64,000 nucleotides of DNA from Agapanthus africanus (GCA_030015575.1 CM057338.1:137417546-137481545); one strand, 5' to 3'. Positions 49,641 to 63,152 are shown, counted from the stretch's first letter. Notes: generated by a model from the sequence alone, not told the origin. Made by a program: numbers and translations.

Positions 49641-50290
49641 GTGGATTATAATGTCTTGGCCCATCTTCGGAAGCTTCCGTCTCTCCTGAGCATCTACAAT
49701 GCCTTGGTCCTATCTAAGGAGCTTAGAGATATTCTCATTCACGCTCTACAAAACCCCGAACGGTACCAGGCTCGCTTTGCGGAAATTAATATAAAAGAAG
49801 CCCAGTACACTCTGCATACCGCCGCGGTCACGTTTAAGGACGAAGACGAACAGCTGAGCATAACCGACCGCTTTACGTGACCGGGTATAGCGACGGGGAT
49901 CGGATTAATCGCATATTGATTGATCCGGGATCCTCAGTGAACATCATGAAATTATGGACTTTGAAGATTTTGTCAATGGACGTGCGGCACCAGTCAAGGG
50001 AAAGGATTGTCATTCAAAATTGACAGTAAGTTCTAGAATCCATAGCTCTGCTGATCAGGTTCGGGGACCTACAAAACGAAGCCAAAATATACGTGATCGA
50101 CGCCGACACGTCTTATAAAATTCTCCTGGGATGGCCGTGGATCCACGATTACGGTATTGTTCCGTCAACTCTCCATCAATGCATGAAGTATACCAAAAAT
50201 GATGAAGAAAGACGAATTGATGGAGACATCCAGCCGTTCGGTGTGCATGAAGTCCGATATGAAGATTCTCGGTATTTTGTGAACCCCTAA
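49641..50290 (+). pseudogene. Tat aspartic protease region
   Basis: The 49641-49880 segment has YNVLAHLRKLPSLLSIYNAL and LSITDRFT, typical of the stretch before the protease in this lineage. The following DRINRILIDPGSSVNIM holds the active-site D-x-G-S-S. The later VIDADTSYKILLGWPWIHDY matches the flap/C-terminal ILLGRPW-type motif. Two stops lie near 50020-50030 and the frame changes near 49880. It would cleave the gag-pol precursor if intact. Confidence 0.8.
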
Positions 50291-51285
50291 ATTACTGAAC
50301 CACGACTGACCAAAGACGGAATGGCTTTGAAACTCAAAAGCAAATCTGAGCCGGCTGTCACTTTCAAAAGAAAAACCCCCAAGTGCGCCTGCGTTTCGGT
50401 AGTGACACTGATGAATCCGACGCTGGAAGTCCATCCTTCTGTAAAACTCGCCCTCATTTCGGTAGCGATACGGACGAGTCTGATACTGAAAGCTCATCCG
50501 GCAGCAAAATTCACCCTTATTTCGACAGCAAAACTGAAGAGTCGGAGGAAAAGGGCCCGCCTTGCAACAGCTATGCAAATTGGGCCCTTATGCAAAAAGC
50601 GAAGTTAAGAGAAACCTTCGAGATTACAGAAAGGCCCCTAGCCATCACAAGTGTGCCGGAGCAGATGCACAAAGAGCTCGATGCATTGTCGGTTTTCACC
50701 GTGCACTAGCTGAAAACCTTCCACATTCTCGGAAGAAAGAATGGACAGAAGAGAATCCTGTTTTATGGGTCAAACCCTGTCATGCATCCGGACGATTTGT
50801 CTGTCACGTGCCTTCCCTATGAAAGAAGCATAAGAGCCGTCCTCTATCCCAAATACTATGCGCCCAAGATGCGGGAATATTTTAAAAAGTGCGAATGTCG
50901 GTTATATCAAACGGACTCCTAAGCGAAATTTTATGAGGGGCTGTGGCATCCGTCTCAGGTCCAAGCACTCATCAATAGACGAATCCCAGATAGAAAGGGT
51001 ATAAGTTTCATTCAACCTGATGCCAAAGCATGCTATATGATCCATGTTGGTGAAACCAGCGAAAGGTCAAATGACGACGACGAGCTAGCCGAGCCAGAAA
51101 AAGCCCCTCAAGAACTCGAAGATGGCGGACAAGCAACCTTCGACGAGCTAACCGAGATTGATTTGGAAACGCCCGATAATCCAAGGCCGACTTACATCAG
51201 CTCACATTTGTTAGAGAAAATGAAAGAGCAGATAATCGCCTTGCTGCATGAGTTCACCGACTGCTTCGCGTAGACATATAAAGAA
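50291..51285 (+). pseudogene. Linker between protease and reverse transcriptase
   Basis: Frameshifted coding remnant. It contains three imperfect Ser/Asp-rich repeats (FGSDTDESD, FGSDTDESD, FDSKTEESE) about 50390-50550, then an acidic stretch (51040-51150) and ISSHLLEKMKEQIIALLHEFTDCF, which precedes RT in Tat polyproteins. Confidence 0.65.
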
Positions 51286-52504
51286 ATGTCTGGTCTTTCC
51301 CTTGAAGTGGCCGTGCATAAGCTGGCTATATCACCCGATACCAAGCCAATCAAAAAAGCCCCTCGAAGAATGAGAAGGGAGCTAGAAGAAAAGGTCATCG
51401 AGGAAACTAAGAAACTTATCGATGCTGGCTTCATCAGAGAAGAGAAATACGCGGATTGGATCGCGTGCATCGTCCCAGTGAGAAAGAAGAATGGACAGAT
51501 ACGAGTTTGCGTCGATTTCTGGGATCTCAATAAGACATGATTTTCCACTTCCGGTAGTGGAAATGATGGTCGACGATACCTCAAATTACGATCTGTTCAC
51601 TTTCATGGATGGTTCGTCTGGGTACAATCAGATAAAAATGTCGCCTGAGGATGAGAAGCATACAGCATTTCGAACCCCGATCGGAATATATTGCTACAAG
51701 GTGATGCTGTTCGGATTGAAGAATGCGGGCGCCACATGTCAAAGGGCAATGACCAAAATCTTTGATGACTTAATCCATAAAGTCGTCGAATTTTATGTTG
51801 ATGATTTGGTTGTCAAGACTAAAACCAAGACCGATCACATCCGAGATCTCAGGAATGTTTTCACCCGACTGAGGGAACACGATCTGAAGATGAATCCTCT
51901 GAAGTGCACTTTTGGCGTGTCGTCGGGAAAATTCTTGGGCTTCATAGTCCGGCATCGAGGGATCGAAGTTGACCTATCAAAGATAAAGGCCATCATGGAA
52001 ATTCCTCCTCCAAAGAATCTGACGTAGCTAAGATCCTTTCAAGGCAAGCTTGCTTACATACGAAGGTTCATCTCGAACCTACCGGGAAGATGCATGCCCT
52101 TCTTAAAGCTCATGACGAATGGAGCTCCTTTCGTTTGGGATGCCGAATATCAAGAAGCGTTCGAAAATATCAAATAGTACCTGTTGCACTCTCCAGTGCT
52201 TGCTGCTCCCATTCCAAATAAGCCATTGATTCTCTATACTACCGCATTAGATGATTCACTCGGTGCGCTCCTTGCCCAGAACAATGAGGAGGGAAGAGAA
52301 AATGCCCTCTACTATCTCAGTCAAACTTTAGTCGGGGCGAAACACAACTATTCCCCGATCGAAAAGCAATGTCTGGCTCTGATATTCGCTGTGAAGAAAC
52401 TAAGGCACTATCTGATCGCTCATCGGGTTATGCTGATCTCCAAGATCGACCTGCTCAAACACTTAATGATCAAAGCAAGCCTAGCCGGTAGAATGGCAAA
52501 ATAG
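51286..52504 (+). pseudogene. Tat reverse transcriptase and RNase H
   Basis: The RT fingers are at 51286-51540 (FIREEKYADWIACIVPVRKK, CVDFWDL), with a frame change near 51530. The palm is at 51540-52027 with FMDGSSGYNQIKM, MLFGLKNAGATCQRAM and the catalytic YVDD at 51794-51805. A TAG ends this block at 52027. The connection (FQGKLAYIRRFISNL) is at about 52030-52100, another stop lies near 52178, and the first RNase H is at 52184-52504 (LILYTTALDDSLGALLAQ, ALYYLSQTL, YSPIEKQCLALIFA). It is non-functional because of the stops. Confidence 0.9.
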
Positions 52505-53231
52505 GCTGTCACACTACTTGAATTTGACATAATCTATACTCCTCAGAAAGTAGTAAAAGGGTAAGCTCTCACCGACTTCCTTGCTGCTTATCATATACCA
52601 AAAGGGTCACCGCTCAATTGCGAGTTACCCGACGAACAAGTGCTGCACCTCGAGGATGACGAGCCATGTTGGGAGCTATAGTTCGATGGAGCCTCATCAA
52701 TAAGGACCCCCATCAAATCAAGAGTCCCGGAGATAAAAGCAGGGATATGATTGGTGTTCGTCACGCCATCAGGAGGAACCCTACCGAGCTTCGAACAAAG
52801 AATGAGGCTGAGTACGAAACTCTGATAGCTGGTCTAGAGCTCGCCATAGAAATGGAAATCCTTCGGCTGCGGGTTTACGGTGACTCCCAGCTTGTCATCA
52901 ACCAGGTGAGCGGCGACTACAAGATATATAAGCCCGAGTTAGCTCGATACAGAAGCCAGGTGGTAGAACTCACGAAACAGTTCACTCACATTGAACTAAT
53001 GAGAGTTCATAGGGGGTTGAACGGAAAAGCCGATGTACTCGCTCTCCTAGCCAAAGAGTTGGCCGATCCCGACATGGATGAAATTCTGATCAAAGTCAGG
53101 AGCCGGCAAATTCTACCCCCATTCTCTTTACGAGAAGAGGAAAGCGCAAAACAAAAGAGCAATCCTACCGAAGAAGCTCTGATCATTCAAGACGAGCCCG
53201 ATTGGAGAGAACCCTTCATAGAGTACCTCTG
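52505..53231 (+). pseudogene. Tat second (archaeal-type) RNase H
   Basis: The segment starts with a W-L-FDGA motif interrupted by a stop near 52680. After frame changes it continues with NEAEYETLIAGLELA and VYGDSQLVINQVSG, then KADVLALLAKEL. The D-E-D order fits a ribonuclease H of archaeal type, which in plants marks the Tat clade. The spacer to the integrase is Glu/Lys-rich. Confidence 0.85.
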
Positions 53232-53967
53232 ATACGACAAGCTGTCCGAAAAAAATCTGCGAGGGTTCAGCTGAAGAAGAGAGCTCTCCGATACATGTTT
53301 GTAAATAACACGCTATATCGCAGATCATATGACCAACTCTGGTTCAGGTGTCTGTCATCGGCCGAAGCCCAAAAATTCATGAAAGAAGTTCACTCAGGCG
53401 TCTGCAGAGCTCACAAGTCCGGCCCCAAAATGCGGCTTCAAATTAAACGGCTTGGGTATTATTGGCCTACCATGATAAGGGATTGCGAAGAGCATACGAA
53501 GAGGTGTCATCTCTGCCAAATTTACGGTGACTTCATTCATAAGCATCCCAATCCGCTGCATCTTACGGTGGTGTCATGGCCCTTCAAAGTTTGGGGCACC
53601 GACATAGTTGGTCCAATTGATCCTCCGTCATCCAAAGGCCACCGATTCATATTGGCCGCAACTGACTATTTCTCCAGATGGGTTGAAGCTGTCCCGCTAA
53701 AAGAAGTCAAGACAGAAGATATTTTGACGTTCTTCCGGCATAATATTCTATACCGCTTCAGTACACCTAGAAGAATCATTTATGACAACGGGCCTTCTTT
53801 CAAGAGCTTCAAAGTCTCAAGATTCACTACTCAGCACAAGATAGACTGGAGATATTGCTCCATCTATATTCCAAGAGCCAACGGGCTAGCTGAAGCCTTC
53901 AATAAAACTCTATGCAAGCTCCTGAGGAAAAATGCTTCAGCCAACAAGAGAGACTGGAATCTCAAGC
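53202..53967 (+). pseudogene. Tat integrase, N-terminal and core part
   Basis: It has an HHCC zinc-binding start (HSGVCRAHKSG, CHLCQIYGD), a TDIVGPI block with the first catalytic Asp near 53601, IIYDNGPSF with the second Asp near 53779, and an AEAFNKTL block with the catalytic Glu near 53894. The frame is open to the insertion at 53968. Coding continues at 56869 and again after 63259. The protein would join element DNA into chromosomes; the insertions abolish it. Confidence 0.9.
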
Positions 53968-54674
53968 TGCCACGCACCACTTCCCAAAATACGAAATACG
54001 GAGAGCGACGAAAGCCAGCCGTGCTACCTACGGCAAGGAAAGATCATTCCATAGTCACATAAAGGCTGTTTAGCTAATCTGTTAAAGATAATATCCAACA
54101 AAAGGAGAGATAACACTGATAATCATGCTGCAACGAAACCACAAGGAATACTAAAATAGGCCCACTAGATAATCGATGCAAATAAAGATCCGATACAATA
54201 GGTTCGAAATAAAAAAAAAAGATCCGAAAGGAGATACATAAGTCTTAATGTCCCACAAGGGCGCACATGCTAAATACTAACATAAAAGAAATAAATTTAC
54301 GGATTACTGATCTTCGGCAAAGTCCTAATAGCCGCTCCGATTCCGCTCAGCCTGAAAATCTGCCTCTAAATCTGAGATGGCAAATCTTAAGGATGTCAGA
54401 ACATCCCAGCAAGTACTCAACGTATAAGGGGTGTGTGTGTGTGGTATAATAACATGAATATATGAGTATAGTGAAACTCGTGTGCACAAGTGGAAATAGA
54501 TGTATATATATATGTAATAAAACTATAAAACATGCATGTAAACAGGTCAAGTCATAACCTAACTGGTCACTAAAAGATAATCTATCATATCATGAGTTCA
54601 AGTGTGTGCGTCAACTTCTGTAGGAGTATTCCTAACCCAAGATAGGACCCCAGGGGCTACAGCTGTGGGATGAA

Positions 54675-54782
54675 CATGCGACCGATATAGCCCGGTACGA
54701 GCTGTAATAACATGCGACCGATATAGCCCGGTACGAGCTGTAATAACATGTGACCGATATAGCCCGGTACGAGCTGCTGGCA
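54675..54782. repeat. 36-bp tandem repeat, three copies
   Basis: Unit anchor CATGCGACCGATATAGCCCG at about 54675, 54711 and 54747. The copies are nearly identical. Confidence 0.9.
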
Positions 54783-55262
54783 TGGGACTCCTGAGATCCT
54801 GTTGCACGAACGCACACTCAAACTATCTCTACACCCTGCGTGTTCGTATCTACTATGGTAATAACTAAATCACTAATTAAGAATGCTGAAAAGACTGGAA
54901 CTTATAATATGGTAATTATATAGAAATGAAACTGATAAACCGTAGTGTGTATCATGGCATGTAGCTCAGCATCATAATTAGAGATTTTGTTATGAAAAGA
55001 CTAGAGTATTGAAAAGTCATATCATGTCAGAGGTAATTGTTATCTGATGATAGTAATTGCTTGAAGGCGATGTACAAGCTGGTTAGTAAGATATATATAA
55101 GGTAGGTTAACAACTTTCGAACTTTGATTATAGTTAAAATAAATCTCATTACAGATCCACACTCAATCAAATTTTCTTTTATTGCTTTGTTGCATAAAGG
55201 TTTATATTAACGATATAAATAATTGAATACTAACACTTTCCTTTCTATTTTAACAGTGCAGA

Positions 55263-55345
55263 AAAATATATACATACATACATACATACATACACACACA
55301 CACATATATACATATACATATATACATACATATACACATATATAT
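55263..55345. repeat. (CATA)n/(CA)n/(TA)n compound microsatellite
   Basis: TACATACATACATACATACA followed by CACACACAC and TATATACATATA variants, inside the solo LTR. Confidence 0.9.
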
Positions 55346-56452
55346 ACGAGGGTTGCTGATGTGCATTGACCAAAAGTAAAACAAGAATACTTGCCTTGTA
55401 GATAATGATTACGGGAAAATGATGAAGATGCGAGGTACGATCTCAGCTAAAGTTCTACTTAGGACCTGAGTTATACGCTCTGCCTAGATTGATTTAATCA
55501 TAAGTCAACAGTACACCACACTTAGCATATAATTGTATATATATACCCAAACATGCTTCTGTTGTTTTATACACACACACACACACAAAACATATTATAT
55601 TTCAACTGTTATTATAATTTACTCATGCTTCACAAATACAGAAAAACAAGAATGAAACTTACACTGAAAGGGGAAAGAGACGGCTACACCATAGTTGGGT
55701 TCGAGTATTGATCTGGTGCGGCAGCGGCGATAAGGGATGATGCCGGTGATTGATGATGGGTGCAAGCAAGGTGATGGGTAAGGTCTGAAATCGAGTCGAG
55801 GGGCGCAGAGGGGTGCTCAGATTTGTAGATGGGAAGGCCGGGGTAGTGGTGTGGTGGCTATGGCGATGGGGAAATGGCCGGTGAAGAGGGTTGGGGCTGT
55901 GACGTAGAGGGTGGTGTTGATGGTTGTGCGGTCGCGGCGGCTGCGGTGTTAGATTTGGGTTGCTGCTGGGGAATCGGTGATGGGGGCCGGTGGCGGTCGA
56001 GGGAGAAGGCGAGGGCGACAGAGGGGTGACATCAAGGAAGGTGGCGACGGTTGTGAGGTGGAAATGAGTGCAGGCGACGAGTCGTGGAGAGGGGAGATGG
56101 TACCAGCGAGGCTAGAGGCGGCGTAGATGGTGGCGATGGAGGGTCGACGGTGAGGGCTTGTGGTGTTGCGGTAGTGAGGAAGGGTAGAAGGAAGTGGCGA
56201 TGATGAAGACGAGATGGATTATATGCGTTTTGAGGTGGAGCTCGGTGAAGGGGGTGAAGGCGACGGTGGCGGTGGTTGCGAGGTAGGGACGAGTGCAGGC
56301 GCTGGGGTGAAAGCGGGGGAGGAAAAGAGGGAAGTGGTGGTCGTCGTGGTGAGGGGAGTGGTTCGCGGCGAGGATGCTGGCGACGAGGGTGGAAGCGGCG
56401 TCGAGAGGGAAATTTGAGGAGCAGAAGGGAGAGAGAGAGAAACGTGAGTATA

Positions 56453-56478
56453 TGAGAGAGAGAGAGAGAGAGAGAGAA
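56453..56478. repeat. (GA)n microsatellite
   Basis: About 12 GA units; a (CA)n run follows at 56540-56560. The open frames across them are simple-sequence effects. Confidence 0.9.
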
Positions 56479-56868
56479 GGGAATATTAATTTATATATAA
56501 ATTTAGAGAGAGGGAGAGATATTGTTGTATATAATAGAATACACACACACACACACACATCTTTATATGAGTGCATTTAGAGATTTGGTACGGATTTTTC
56601 TTGTTCTCATAACAACAACAAATGAAGTTAGGCAAAGAAAACCGAATCATGAAGGCAAGTGAACGCAGTGAACGATAAATGATATATCTGCCCACTTATA
56701 TTATCTAAAAACTGAGGATTTTCATATTAAAATTGTATACGGCAAAATTTAAAATAAATTTACTAGCAGCTAACCAAAAATAAGTTCTAAAATTATAGGA
56801 AAATTTTTTATATAAAAAATCTCGATAAATCTAGAAGTACTGTATCCAAACTATGTTGTTATACAAGC

Positions 56869-57245
56869 TCCATGAGGTGTTGTGGGCATATCGTACCACG
56901 CACCGCACTCCAACTCAGTCCGCTCCATACTTACTACTCTTCAGAGTGGAAGCAATCCTCTCGCTCGAGTCGAAGTTCCAAGCCTCAGAATGGCTGTCCA
57001 ACATGGTTTAACGGAGGAGGAAAATGTCCTCCATCGGCTCGAAGAGCTCGTCGCCCTTGAAAAAAAGATACTCGCAGTACAACAAAATATGGAGTTGTAT
57101 CGAGCCCAAATGTCACAGGCCTATGATAAGATGACCCATTTCCGTGCTTTTAAGAAAGGTGAATTGGTGTTGGTCCTCAAAAGACCGATCGTCCCCAATC
57201 GACATGCCAGGGAAAAGTTCGAGCCAAACCCGGAAGGACCATATA
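56869..57245 (+). pseudogene. Tat integrase, C-terminal part (second piece)
   Basis: Homology resumes one target duplication after the solo LTR, with VLWAYRTTHRTPTQSAPYLL, then LTEEENVLHRLEEL and QAYDKMTHFRAFKKGELVLV. The frame changes near 56990. It ends at the second insertion (57246), within the segment that normally reads EGPY. Confidence 0.88.
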
Positions 57246-58754
57246 TGTCACGCCCCGCTTCCCAGTGTACGGGCAGAGGACGCGACGAGACCGCTACATA
57301 TTTACTCTGAAGTAAACACGCTAAGCGTATCTAAGCAATATAAGTAAAATGCACAAGAGACAAAAACAATAGATATAATTGAACATCAACTTTATTTATT
57401 AATATTCTTTTTACAATAAATCTGAAATGTAAATACATGGAATGGAAAGCAATGCCTAAACAGTGGCATAACAGAAATTGAAAATACAGAATGTAAATTT
57501 GTACAAATAACTAGAGCTCCGTGTCGAAGGCTAGCTGATCCAAGTCCTCGCTAGTGGGCTCGATCTCCAGAGAATCACCTGACGACATTCCAAAGAAGAA
57601 GAAAGAGAATGTCGTCAGCGAACAAATCGCTCGGTAAGTCCCGTAAATAGACAGGAACGGAATAGACAGAATAGAGAGTATATTGTTATAATGTTGTATT
57701 TAATGTTAACGCTGTTGTTTGTAGCTTAGTACAGAAGAGACCAGTATATACGAGAGGAGTCTCACTGGACCAGAAATTACGATATACGGAGTACAAAGAA
57801 CCGTTCAGCCATGGTACAACGGCAACTGAATTCAGGTTATGTGTCTTTATGGTTGCTGTCTCGTGCCACTTCTAGCACCTTCCGTACCAGTCTATCCCTT
57901 ATAAACCCCACGATATCTTGATTGTATTGGTGTATTGTTTGAATTGTATATTGTATATAGATGGATGACTTGCCGAAACCATGATATCAGTAATGGAACG
58001 GATATAATGGATGAACTTGTAAATGGAGTATATCCATGGTTCGGTTCAGTCAAGTTGTATAGATTGAATGGATTGAATATATGCATTCATGGATTCATGT
58101 TGAATTATAGTTTGTACTTGAATCATATTCAAGTCAGATTGATTATAATGAGATTCGGTCTGAGTCAGACAATTAGAAAAGAAATTGAATTCCTGAATTA
58201 GGTTTTGGTGTTATCGGTAACCGCTGCACATGGACGGCAGAATTTGTGTCTTTTTCAAAGACGATTACCGTGTTGATAACACCGTTTGTTAAGTTGTCTA
58301 CCTTAAATAGGCAAGCACCCATATCTCTGACTCCCTGAGGCTCAAGAGACTGGTCCCGCTTACACCTATGTTTACTAGGATCCTTATTGTAATTTAGTAT
58401 AACTTGAGGGGATTTTATGTAAAAATAATTTTGTATAATTTTCAAAATACACCTCAAGCATTTAATTATCGTCTTTAGAGTTTTCATTGATGTATATTTT
58501 ATCAATGTGACATTTTTAGGGAAATAAACCTAATTTCATAATATATGGTATTTATTTGTAATATTGGAGTTGTATGGTATTTTCTTATAAATGGAATGTT
58601 TTTCTTGAATTTTGGAAATGTGGAATTTTATAAATATTAAAAATAGATATTTTGATATTAATTACATATATATTTATTTATTAAAAATATAAGTTTTATT
58701 TATAATAGAAATCACATTTTCTAAAGAAATTGAATTTTAAATATTTCGAGATCG

Positions 58755-61700
58755 TGTTACGCCCCGCTTCCCAGTGTACGGCGAAGGGGACGCGACGAGG
58801 CCCGCTACGTATATACTCAGAAGTACATACGCTGAGCGTATCTAAGCAATATAAAAGTAAATCACAAGAGACAAGAGATATAGAAATAACAGCAACTTTA
58901 TTAATAACATTCTTTTGTATAATGCATGAAAAGTAAGTACAACTGAAATGGAAAGCGATGCCTAAACAGTGGCATAACAGGAAATGAAAATACTGAAAAG
59001 AACAAGGTACATTATCTAGAGCTCGGGGTCTTCGTGAAAATGCTCCAAGTCTTCACCGGTGGGCTCGATCTCTGATGGGTCCAAAGTACCTGACGACATT
59101 CAAAGAAGAAAGAAATAGAATGTCGTCAGCGAACAGGTCGCTCGGTAAGTCCCAAAGATAAGGGAGAAATAGACAGAAAGTAAGAAAGAGAGAGAGAGAG
59201 AGAGAGCTTTTAATGTTGCATTATAATATTGTAATATTGTGTTACGTTGTTATTTATAGCCTGGTACAGAAGATGCCAGTGTATACGAGGGGAGTCCCAC
59301 TTACACCGGGGACCTTGGTAACCTGTAATACAAGGCTCCGTCGATAATACCACGGAACAACGGCATGGATGTAATTACGTCTTAAGTGACCACCTCGTGC
59401 CACTTTTAACATATTCCGTACCAATCTGCCCCTTAAACCCCGTAGTGTTTTGGTTGTATTGTTGTATTGTATTGTGTATGTTGGATGACTGACCAAAACC
59501 ATGATACCAGTAAACGGATTGTAACTGCAATATCAGGTAAATGGAATAACGGAATAATGGATGTATATCCATGGTTTGATTCAGTCAAAATGTATAGATT
59601 GTTAACTGGATTCTGGAATTCATGTATTCATATCGAGTTGGAATATTGAAGAATATAGATTGACTTGAATCGTATTCAAGTCAGAAATAATCAGACTCAA
59701 ACCCGAGTCAGACTAAAATAAATGTAATTTGAAGTTCTATAATTGTCAGGGTCCTTATTGTAATTTATAAAACTTGAGGGGGTTTTATGTAAAAAGTACT
59801 TTTGTATAGTTTCAAAGATACACCTCAAGTATTTATTATTCGTCTTTATAGTTATAATGAGTGTAAATTTTATTTGTGTTATTCTAGTGAATATATCCTA
59901 ATAAAAGTATTAATTTATAATATTGATTTATTTGAAATTCATGGTATTTTAATGTAACTTTTAATCTTGTAATTTTTAGGAAAAGGTGGAAACTTTATCT
60001 TATAACAAAATAGGCGTTTAAATGATAATTATATATATATAAATACAAGAATAATTTTAAATAAGTATTTTATTTTCCAAAATCTCATTTTTCATAAATG
60101 TCGTATTCTAAACCTTTCGAGACCGAATGCTCCTTGCGGAGGTCTGAATCTCGCACTACTAAGCTCGAGGGTGCACGATAAACCGTACTATCCCTAACGA
60201 GTTCCCCAAAGGTGGGTTGTAGTGGCACTTTGCAAAGATTTAATAAATACTAGTCATTTAGAAAAAAAAAGGTTTTATAAAGATGAGGTATTTATCTGTA
60301 AAAGGTGTAAATTTCCGTATTTTAGTTTCTAGGGTTTCCTAAGACAACTAGCCTATTTCTAAAGGGTCTAAATGATAAGTCATTATAAGCCTCAAATCGC
60401 CTCTTCACCGCCAATTGTGGCCAGGTAAGTACAAGTGAGGAGGGAGGGATCCGCTCACGAATCGTGAGGCGGGCCTTTTAAAGTTACCTAAGCTCACTTG
60501 CCTAGCCTAGACACTACAAAATCAGTTTAGATAAACGATCGATATCCATGACATATCGTATTTTCCTATTAAAAGATTTTGTTTTAAAATTGTAAACAAC
60601 TTAGAACATTTAGAAAAGATTTATAAAGAAAATGGTATTTAAATGCAAAGTCTTGTATTATCGTATTTTAAGTTTTGATGATATCAATTAGGGTTGTAAT
60701 TGCGTGTGTGTAGAGGTAGGTCATTACCTCGTGATTTACTTTAAGGTATAGCCAAGTTTAGGGGTTAAATGTGAAAACTAAACATTATGGTATTTAAGTG
60801 CGAAAATACGGTATTCTGCAAAAGTTATCATTTCATGTGAGAAACTTTATCCAAATTGATTTTTAAGTGATTAGTAGTCAACATGAATATGTTTAAGCAT
60901 TATGGAATTAATGACAAGTGAGTTTTGATAGAAAACCGAATCGGAAATCGGTTTGTTCCGATTTCCGTCGGGTTTTTCTTAAAAGAAAAGAAAGATAGAA
61001 AGAGGGGGACTTACGGGTTTTGGACACGTTAGAGAGTGAGAGGGAGGTAGAGGGTTTGCCGGGCGTCGAATCGTCGTGAAGAGTCCTAGCACGATCGCCG
61101 GAATTTGCCGTCGATTTCGGCAGCGCTTCGCCTTTCGCTCGTTTTCTAATGTACCGAGTTCTCTTGAGATTTTGGGAGAGTGGACTTAGGAATGTAAGGT
61201 GAGAGGGTAGAGGATAGGGGGGTTTATATAGGGTTAGGCTAAGGTTAGGGTTTTAATTATAAAAAATATTTAAAATATAAAAATTCATTAAAATTCATTA
61301 AAATTGGGAGTAAAAAGGGTTTAATGAGCATTTGATAACCGATCTGAGAATTTAGTGTATACAGGGGGGAAGACTAAGTCAACACGGAAATATTCCGTGT
61401 TGACGACTCAGCCGTCCGGCCGAGTCCGGCCGGCGGCGCCGGCCGAGTCGAAGGCTCGTCGGGTGGGGTTTCACCTGGGAGGATTTATGGTATATTTAAC
61501 TTTTTATGTGCAGTATAAATTTTGAGAGTTATGGCTGTTTGACTGTTGACTTTCCAAAAAAATTAAAACAAAATAATATAAAAATAATATGGGGCATGGG
61601 ATTTGAACTCTGGTGGCTTGGTTCAGCAGTGCAAGATATTACCAATGAGTTACAAGCTCCTTCTTGTAATTATTGTGGTATTTAATTTCTTAAACTGATA

Positions 61701-61904
61701 GCAGCAAGAATAAATACTCCTAGTATACATTAAATTTAAAGTAATTTCTTGTACACTAAAAATGGAGTTATTATATTCTTGTAGTTTGTAATTAAAAACA
61801 AAATAATTACCTATATCTTGTGCTCAGGCTAAAATACCCCTTTGTGGATTTTTGAAAAAATATTTGAAAAAAAATTTTGGTATAGAAAAATTATGGTTGT
61901 TACA
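58755..61904 (-). mobile_element. Inner solo LTR of the same family
   Basis: It starts TGTTACGCCCCGCTTCCCAG and ends GTTGTTACA, 3150 bp. Flanks are GATCG (58750-58754) and TATCG (61905-61909), a 5-bp duplication with one mismatch. The interior is non-coding with AT-rich tracts and a GC-rich stretch near 61400-61470. Confidence 0.8.
61585..61662 (-). other. tRNA-like module in the inner solo LTR
   Basis: On the - strand TAACTCATTGG (A-box-like) is followed about 33 nt later by AGTTCAAATCC (B-box-like). It has no cloverleaf-compatible acceptor stem, so it is tRNA-derived or tRNA-like and not a tRNA gene. Confidence 0.55.
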
Positions 61905-63076
61905 TATCGTATGCTCCTTACGGAGGTCTGCATCTCGCACTACTAAGCCCGAGGATGTGCGATTATCCGCACCATCCTGAACGGGTTCCCCGAAATGGGT
62001 TGTAGCGGCACATTGCAAAGATTTGTTAAAAATACACATCTTGTAGAAAAAGGTTTTTTATAAATCGGAGGTAGTTATGTGTAAAATCGTATTTTCCCCC
62101 CAAATCTATATTCCCAAATTCCATCGTGCTATATTACATATGAGTGTTGTGAGGAGGTAGGTCATTGCCTCGTGAGTTTTCTAAAGCTAGCATGGTTAAA
62201 AGGTATAAATCTGTCGATATGAAGCATAAAGGTATTTTACTGTAAAAGTGGAATAAAACTTGCTACGATTATCATTTTAATGTCAAACTTGTTCTATTGT
62301 CTTAGTTAATGAGTATTAAACAATATATATCAAAAGTTGTAGGTTTGTTATTAAGAAAATGTTGTATTTTTGAAACAAAAGAGAATCGGAAGCCGGATAA
62401 CTCTGATTCCGACACGTTTTAAGGATTAAGAATTTAAGAATAGCAAAAGAGAGAGAGAAGGGGGACTTATTGGATTAGGGTCAAGAGAGGAGGAAGATGA
62501 GGATTGAGGAAACACCGGTGCATCGTTTTGTCGCCGGAAACTCCTCGGATTGCCGTCAGAAGTTCGTCGGAGGTTCGCCCGTTGCTAACTCCTCTTGCAC
62601 ACAAAAAGTCTTGGGAATTTTCTTGAGAGTTTGAGCAGGGATTTGGAAGTGAGGAGGGGTGATTTTAGGTGTGGTATTTATAGAAAAATCTAGGGTTTAG
62701 GGTGGTGAAAGGGTGTGATAAAAATTGTATTTAATTTTGCATTTAAAAAATTAAAAGGGGGTGTTTTAATTCTCTGTTTAATTTCAGAGATTTTAAATAG
62801 TGCAGGGGGAGTGGGGTAGGCCAAAGGTTGCTTGGAGTTCAAGAAAAATGGGGATCGGGCTGAGTCGGGACGGCGGCGGCGGCCGAGTCGGGCGAGTCGC
62901 CGGCCCGAGTCAGGCGAGTCATGCCGCGTCTCCTCGCCACGTGTCCCCGACGATTGGTCTACTGCAGTGGACTCATTTGTTTTATTTGTGACTGACTTTT
63001 CAGTTTACGTGTTGTGCACGTGTAGACTCTTAGGCTTCTAAAAGATTAAAGAATTTTAAATAAAAATAATGTGTGG

Positions 63077-63152
63077 CTGATGGGATTTGAACTATGGTGC
63101 TTTGGTTCAGCAGTGCAAAGTCTTACCAGTGAGCTACAAGCTCTTTCTTGCT
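63077..63152 (-). other. tRNA-like module in the outer solo LTR
   Basis: On the - strand TAGCTCACTGG fits the A box well and TAGTTCAAATCCC fits the B box. It corresponds in position to the copy at 61585. Confidence 0.6.

Larger units (their letters stand above)
53968..56863 (-). mobile_element. Solo LTR inside the Tat integrase
   Basis: Termini TGCCACGCACCACTTCCC and GTTGTTATA are degenerate versions of TGTCACGCCCCGCTTCCC and GTTGTTACA. The target duplication CAAGC is at 53963-53967 and 56864-56868. No ORF of note. It contains a 36-bp triple repeat (54675-54782), microsatellites (55263-55345, 56455-56478) and a G-rich block at 55700-56420. It belongs to the same family as 3683-7025 and 57246-63254. 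Confidence 0.85.

Noticed and set aside
61585..63152. tRNA genes
   Set aside because: A-box-like and B-box-like sequences are present, but acceptor and anticodon stems do not pair convincingly.
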